Part shown: positions 22,458-24,853 of the stretch, in pieces
How positions within the stretch are numbered: the stretch's first letter is position 1
Layout: every line of letters begins with the position of its first letter
DNA from: Flavobacteriales bacterium
GTDB lineage: Bacteria > Bacteroidota > Bacteroidia > Flavobacteriales_D > Sanyastnellaceae
Reading direction: 5' to 3'
DNA: 24,853 bases
Assembly: GCA_028825055.1 (NCBI GenBank)
Contig: JAPKAW010000005.1
Location: 1 to 24,853 of the forward strand
Position numbers and translations under genes: made by a program
The notes under the pieces: model-generated
What the model was told of the DNA's origin: nothing
The model's database searches: none
What the model saw: only the letters and a program-made list of their open reading frames with translations

Positions 22458-24853
22458 ATGGAAAACGCGACCCCACCTCCCAATAGAAGGGAATTTGGCC
22501 TGAGTAGTTGGAGTGTTTCCAACAGAACCACGGTGTTTGTCTTGATGGCCATCATTACTGTTAGCGGTATTTATAGCTACATCTCGGTGCCCAAGGAGAG
22601 CTTTCCAGAAGTGGTGATTCCAGAAATTTTCATCGGAACACCCTATCCGGGCAACAGTCCGGTGAATATCGAAAAGCTGATCACGCGACCGCTGGAAAAG
22701 GAAATCAATACGATTACGGGAGTGGACGAAATATCCTCCACATCAATCCAAGGGTATAGCGCGATTGACATCAAGTTTGATTTCGACGTAACGCCAGACG
22801 AAGCCTTGCGAAAGGTTAAGGACGCAGTCGACAAGGCCAAGGCGGACCCTGATTTTCCGGATGACTTGCCCGCAGACCCCAACGTCTTTGAGTTGAATTT
22901 TTCCGAGTTGCTTCCTGTGATGAACGTGAATTTATCCGGCAACTATTCGCTGGATGAATTGAAGCGATACGCGGAAGCGCTGGAAGAAGCCATTGAAGAA
23001 TTGCCTGAAATCAGTAAAGTGGACATCCGTGGTGTGATGGACAAGGAGGTTGAGGTGGTTGTGGATCACCTGCGTGCTGAGGCCATGAAGGTCAGCTTCA
23101 ATGACATTTCAGGAGCGATTGCGCAAGAAAATGTGACCATTTCCGGTGGCGATTTGCTCGTAGACCATTTCCGGCGAACGGTGCAAGTAGAAGGCGATTT
23201 CCACTCCATGGCTGACATCGAAAATGTCATTGTCAAGAGCGAAAATGATGCGTCAGTATACCTCAAGGACGTCGCTTCCGTGCATTTTGTAGAGCAAGAG
23301 AAGACAAGCTATGCTCGGGAATATGGCAAGCCGGTGGTCTCATTGGACATCATCAAACGTGCCGGGGAAAATCTCATCGCGGCGTCCAATGGGATCAACG
23401 GAATCATTGACCAAGCGAAGGTGGACTACCTGCCGGCTGACCTGAGTGTCTCCATTACCAATGACCAATCAGACCAGACGCGAACGCAGGTGGAGGAGTT
23501 GCAAAACTCCATCATTTTCGGAGTGTTGTTGGTCGTGGGTGTGTTGCTGTTTTTCTTAGGATTGCGCAATGCCATGTTTGTGGGTGTGGCGATTCCTTTG
23601 TCGATGTTCATGTCGTTTATAATCCTCAGCGCGTTGGGCATTACGTTCAACGTGATGGTGTTATTTTCATTGGTTCTCGCATTGGGCATGTTGGTGGACA
23701 ATGGCATTGTGGTCGTGGAGAACATCTATCGACTGATGGAGGAAGGGGAGAGTCCGTTGCGTGCAGCAAAGTTTGGTGTGGGCGAAGTGGCTTGGCCGAT
23801 CATTGCTTCAACGGCGACCACATTGGCTGCGTTTTTACCCTTGGCGATCTGGCCCGGATTGATTGGGCAATTCATGAAATACCTGCCGATCACATTGATG
23901 ATTGTATTGAGTTCGTCTCTCTTTGTGGCATTGGTCATCAATCCCGTACTGACAGCAGTGTTGATGCGCGTTGGCGATCAGGAAATTAACAAGAAGCGGA
24001 TTCATTGGCTAACGGGGTCATTGGTGACCTTCGGTGGTGTTTTTCTTGTGCTAGGCGCTACAGCTTTCGGTAATATCTTGATCATTGCGGGCTTGATGAC
24101 CATCCTCAATGCCTATGTTTTGTTTCCTGCGACAAAGCTCTTCCAGAACCGGTTTTTACCGCGTTTGGAAAGAGGCTACGAAGCTTTTTTACGCTACGCT
24201 TTGGCCGGGAATAAACCGTGGGTTTTCTTCTTTGGAACAGCGAGTTTGATGGTATTGGCATTTGCGTTGCTTGCCACGTTCCCACCGAAAGTGGAGTTTT
24301 TCCCCTCCAATGAGCCTCAGTATCTCAACATCTTCATCACGAAGCCGATTGGCACCGACATCGAAGAAACGAATCGGGTGACCAAGGAAATCGAGAATTT
24401 GATCATGGACGTGCTGTCAGAAGATCGATTCAAGCAGATTGACCCCGAGACAGGAGATCTCAGAGCGTACATGGCCAACTCGGTCATTGGCCAAGTAGGC
24501 AACGGAACCAGTGATCCACAGGAAGGGCCTTCTTTGGGGAACACGCCACACAAGGCTCGAATCGTGGTCAATTTCGTGAAGTTCCAAGACCGAAAAGGAC
24601 AGTCTACGCGGGACATGCTGTCTGCAGTCCGTGAGAAATTACGAGGCTACCCCGACGCGGAAGTCATCGTGACCAAAAACTCGGATGGCCCGCCCCAAGG
24701 TCCGCCGATCAACATCGAAATTCGAGGTGAAGACTACGATGAGGTCTTAGCTACCTCCACCGCGATGCGTCAATTTCTAAGAGAAATGGAATACGATGGT
24801 GTGGAAGAGCTCAAGATTGATGTGGACAAGCGAAAGCCTGAATTGCCCATTAC
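22458..24853 (+). CDS. RND-family efflux transporter permease (3' end outside window)
   Basis: The frame is open from ATG 22458 to the window end, giving 798 complete codons of an expected length above 1000. TM1 is at about residues 24-43 and is followed by the family motif VPKESFPEVVIPEIFIGTPY. The periplasmic porter domain follows, then a transmembrane block starting SIIFGVLLVVGVLLFFLGLR. The proton-relay motif LALGMLVDNGIVVVENIYR includes Asp 414; the second relay Asp of AcrB is Asn here, a common variant in this subgroup. A second porter half begins after ATFPPKVEFFPSNEPQY and includes GPPQGPPINIEIRG. It exports small molecules by proton antiport. The class (drug, lipid or other) is not decided by these motifs. 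Confidence 0.95.
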   Translation, partial: MENATPPPNRREFGLSSWSVSNRTTVFVLMAIITVSGIYSYISVPKESFPEVVIPEIFIGTPYPGNSPVNIEKLITRPLEKEINTITGVDEISSTSIQGYSAIDIKFDFDVTPDEALRKVKDAVDKAKADPDFPDDLPADPNVFELNFSELLPVMNVNLSGNYSLDELKRYAEALEEAIEELPEISKVDIRGVMDKEVEVVVDHLRAEAMKVSFNDISGAIAQENVTISGGDLLVDHFRRTVQVEGDFHSMADIENVIVKSENDASVYLKDVASVHFVEQEKTSYAREYGKPVVSLDIIKRAGENLIAASNGINGIIDQAKVDYLPADLSVSITNDQSDQTRTQVEELQNSIIFGVLLVVGVLLFFLGLRNAMFVGVAIPLSMFMSFIILSALGITFNVMVLFSLVLALGMLVDNGIVVVENIYRLMEEGESPLRAAKFGVGEVAWPIIASTATTLAAFLPLAIWPGLIGQFMKYLPITLMIVLSSSLFVALVINPVLTAVLMRVGDQEINKKRIHWLTGSLVTFGGVFLVLGATAFGNILIIAGLMTILNAYVLFPATKLFQNRFLPRLERGYEAFLRYALAGNKPWVFFFGTASLMVLAFALLATFPPKVEFFPSNEPQYLNIFITKPIGTDIEETNRVTKEIENLIMDVLSEDRFKQIDPETGDLRAYMANSVIGQVGNGTSDPQEGPSLGNTPHKARIVVNFVKFQDRKGQSTRDMLSAVREKLRGYPDAEVIVTKNSDGPPQGPPINIEIRGEDYDEVLATSTAMRQFLREMEYDGVEELKIDVDKRKPELPI

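Noticed and set aside
22643..24616. Minus-strand open frames inside the RND gene
   Set aside because: They are antisense shadows of a continuous plus-strand RND frame with full family motifs.

Overview
The window reads as chromosome of a free-living, probably marine or aquatic member of Bacteroidota (Flavobacteriales-like). The evidence is several proteins with type IX secretion (T9SS) C-terminal sorting domains, a PorP/SprF family outer-membrane protein, Bacteroidota-style promoter -7 boxes (TAnnTTTG), a 53-residue DUF5522-type protein, and protein families whose closest style is flavobacterial. Base composition looks intermediate. Genes are tightly packed, with many stop/start overlaps. I see no CRISPR array, insertion sequence or phage gene.

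Layout. (1) 1-3992: two convergent genes for secreted multidomain proteins. One has lamin-tail, Calx-beta-like, OB-like, PKD and T9SS type A domains. The other is an exported endonuclease/exonuclease/phosphatase-fold enzyme with thrombospondin type 3 repeats and a dockerin-like tail. (2) 4023-6087: a DMT-family transporter convergent with the heme chaperone HemW. (3) 6127-10541: a gene string in which every junction overlaps: biotin carrier protein, T9SS type B cargo, PorP/SprF protein, sensor histidine kinase and a broken sulfotransferase-like gene. (4) 10594-10995: a broken methyltransferase on the other strand, just downstream of bipA/typA (11011-12774). (5) 12852-12993: promoter, tRNA-Leu(CAA) and a strong intrinsic terminator. 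(6) 13075-15958: a T9SS type A cargo protein convergent with a long PurF-like amidotransferase. (7) 16028-19203: a PLP-dependent ACC deaminase/D-cysteine desulfhydrase homologue, divergent from a small cysteine-rich DUF5522 gene that overlaps urocanate hydratase (hutU). (8) 19209-24853: a TetR regulator with a palindromic upstream site, followed by TolC, membrane-fusion and RND pump genes; the pump runs off the window end.

How the genes work together. The tetR-tolC-adaptor-RND set is a coherent tripartite efflux operon, probably autoregulated. The type B cargo and PorP/SprF pair is the usual surface-protein/partner arrangement of T9SS; its translational coupling to a biotin carrier and a histidine kinase is less usual. 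The 10038-10995 stretch looks like the remains of two surface-polysaccharide-type modification genes. I found no clearly undescribed multi-gene system. The most useful leads are the -7 boxes that lie 4-8 bases before start codons (probable leaderless transcripts), the DUF5522-hutU coupling, the mixed operon at 6127-10038, and the decayed gene pair.
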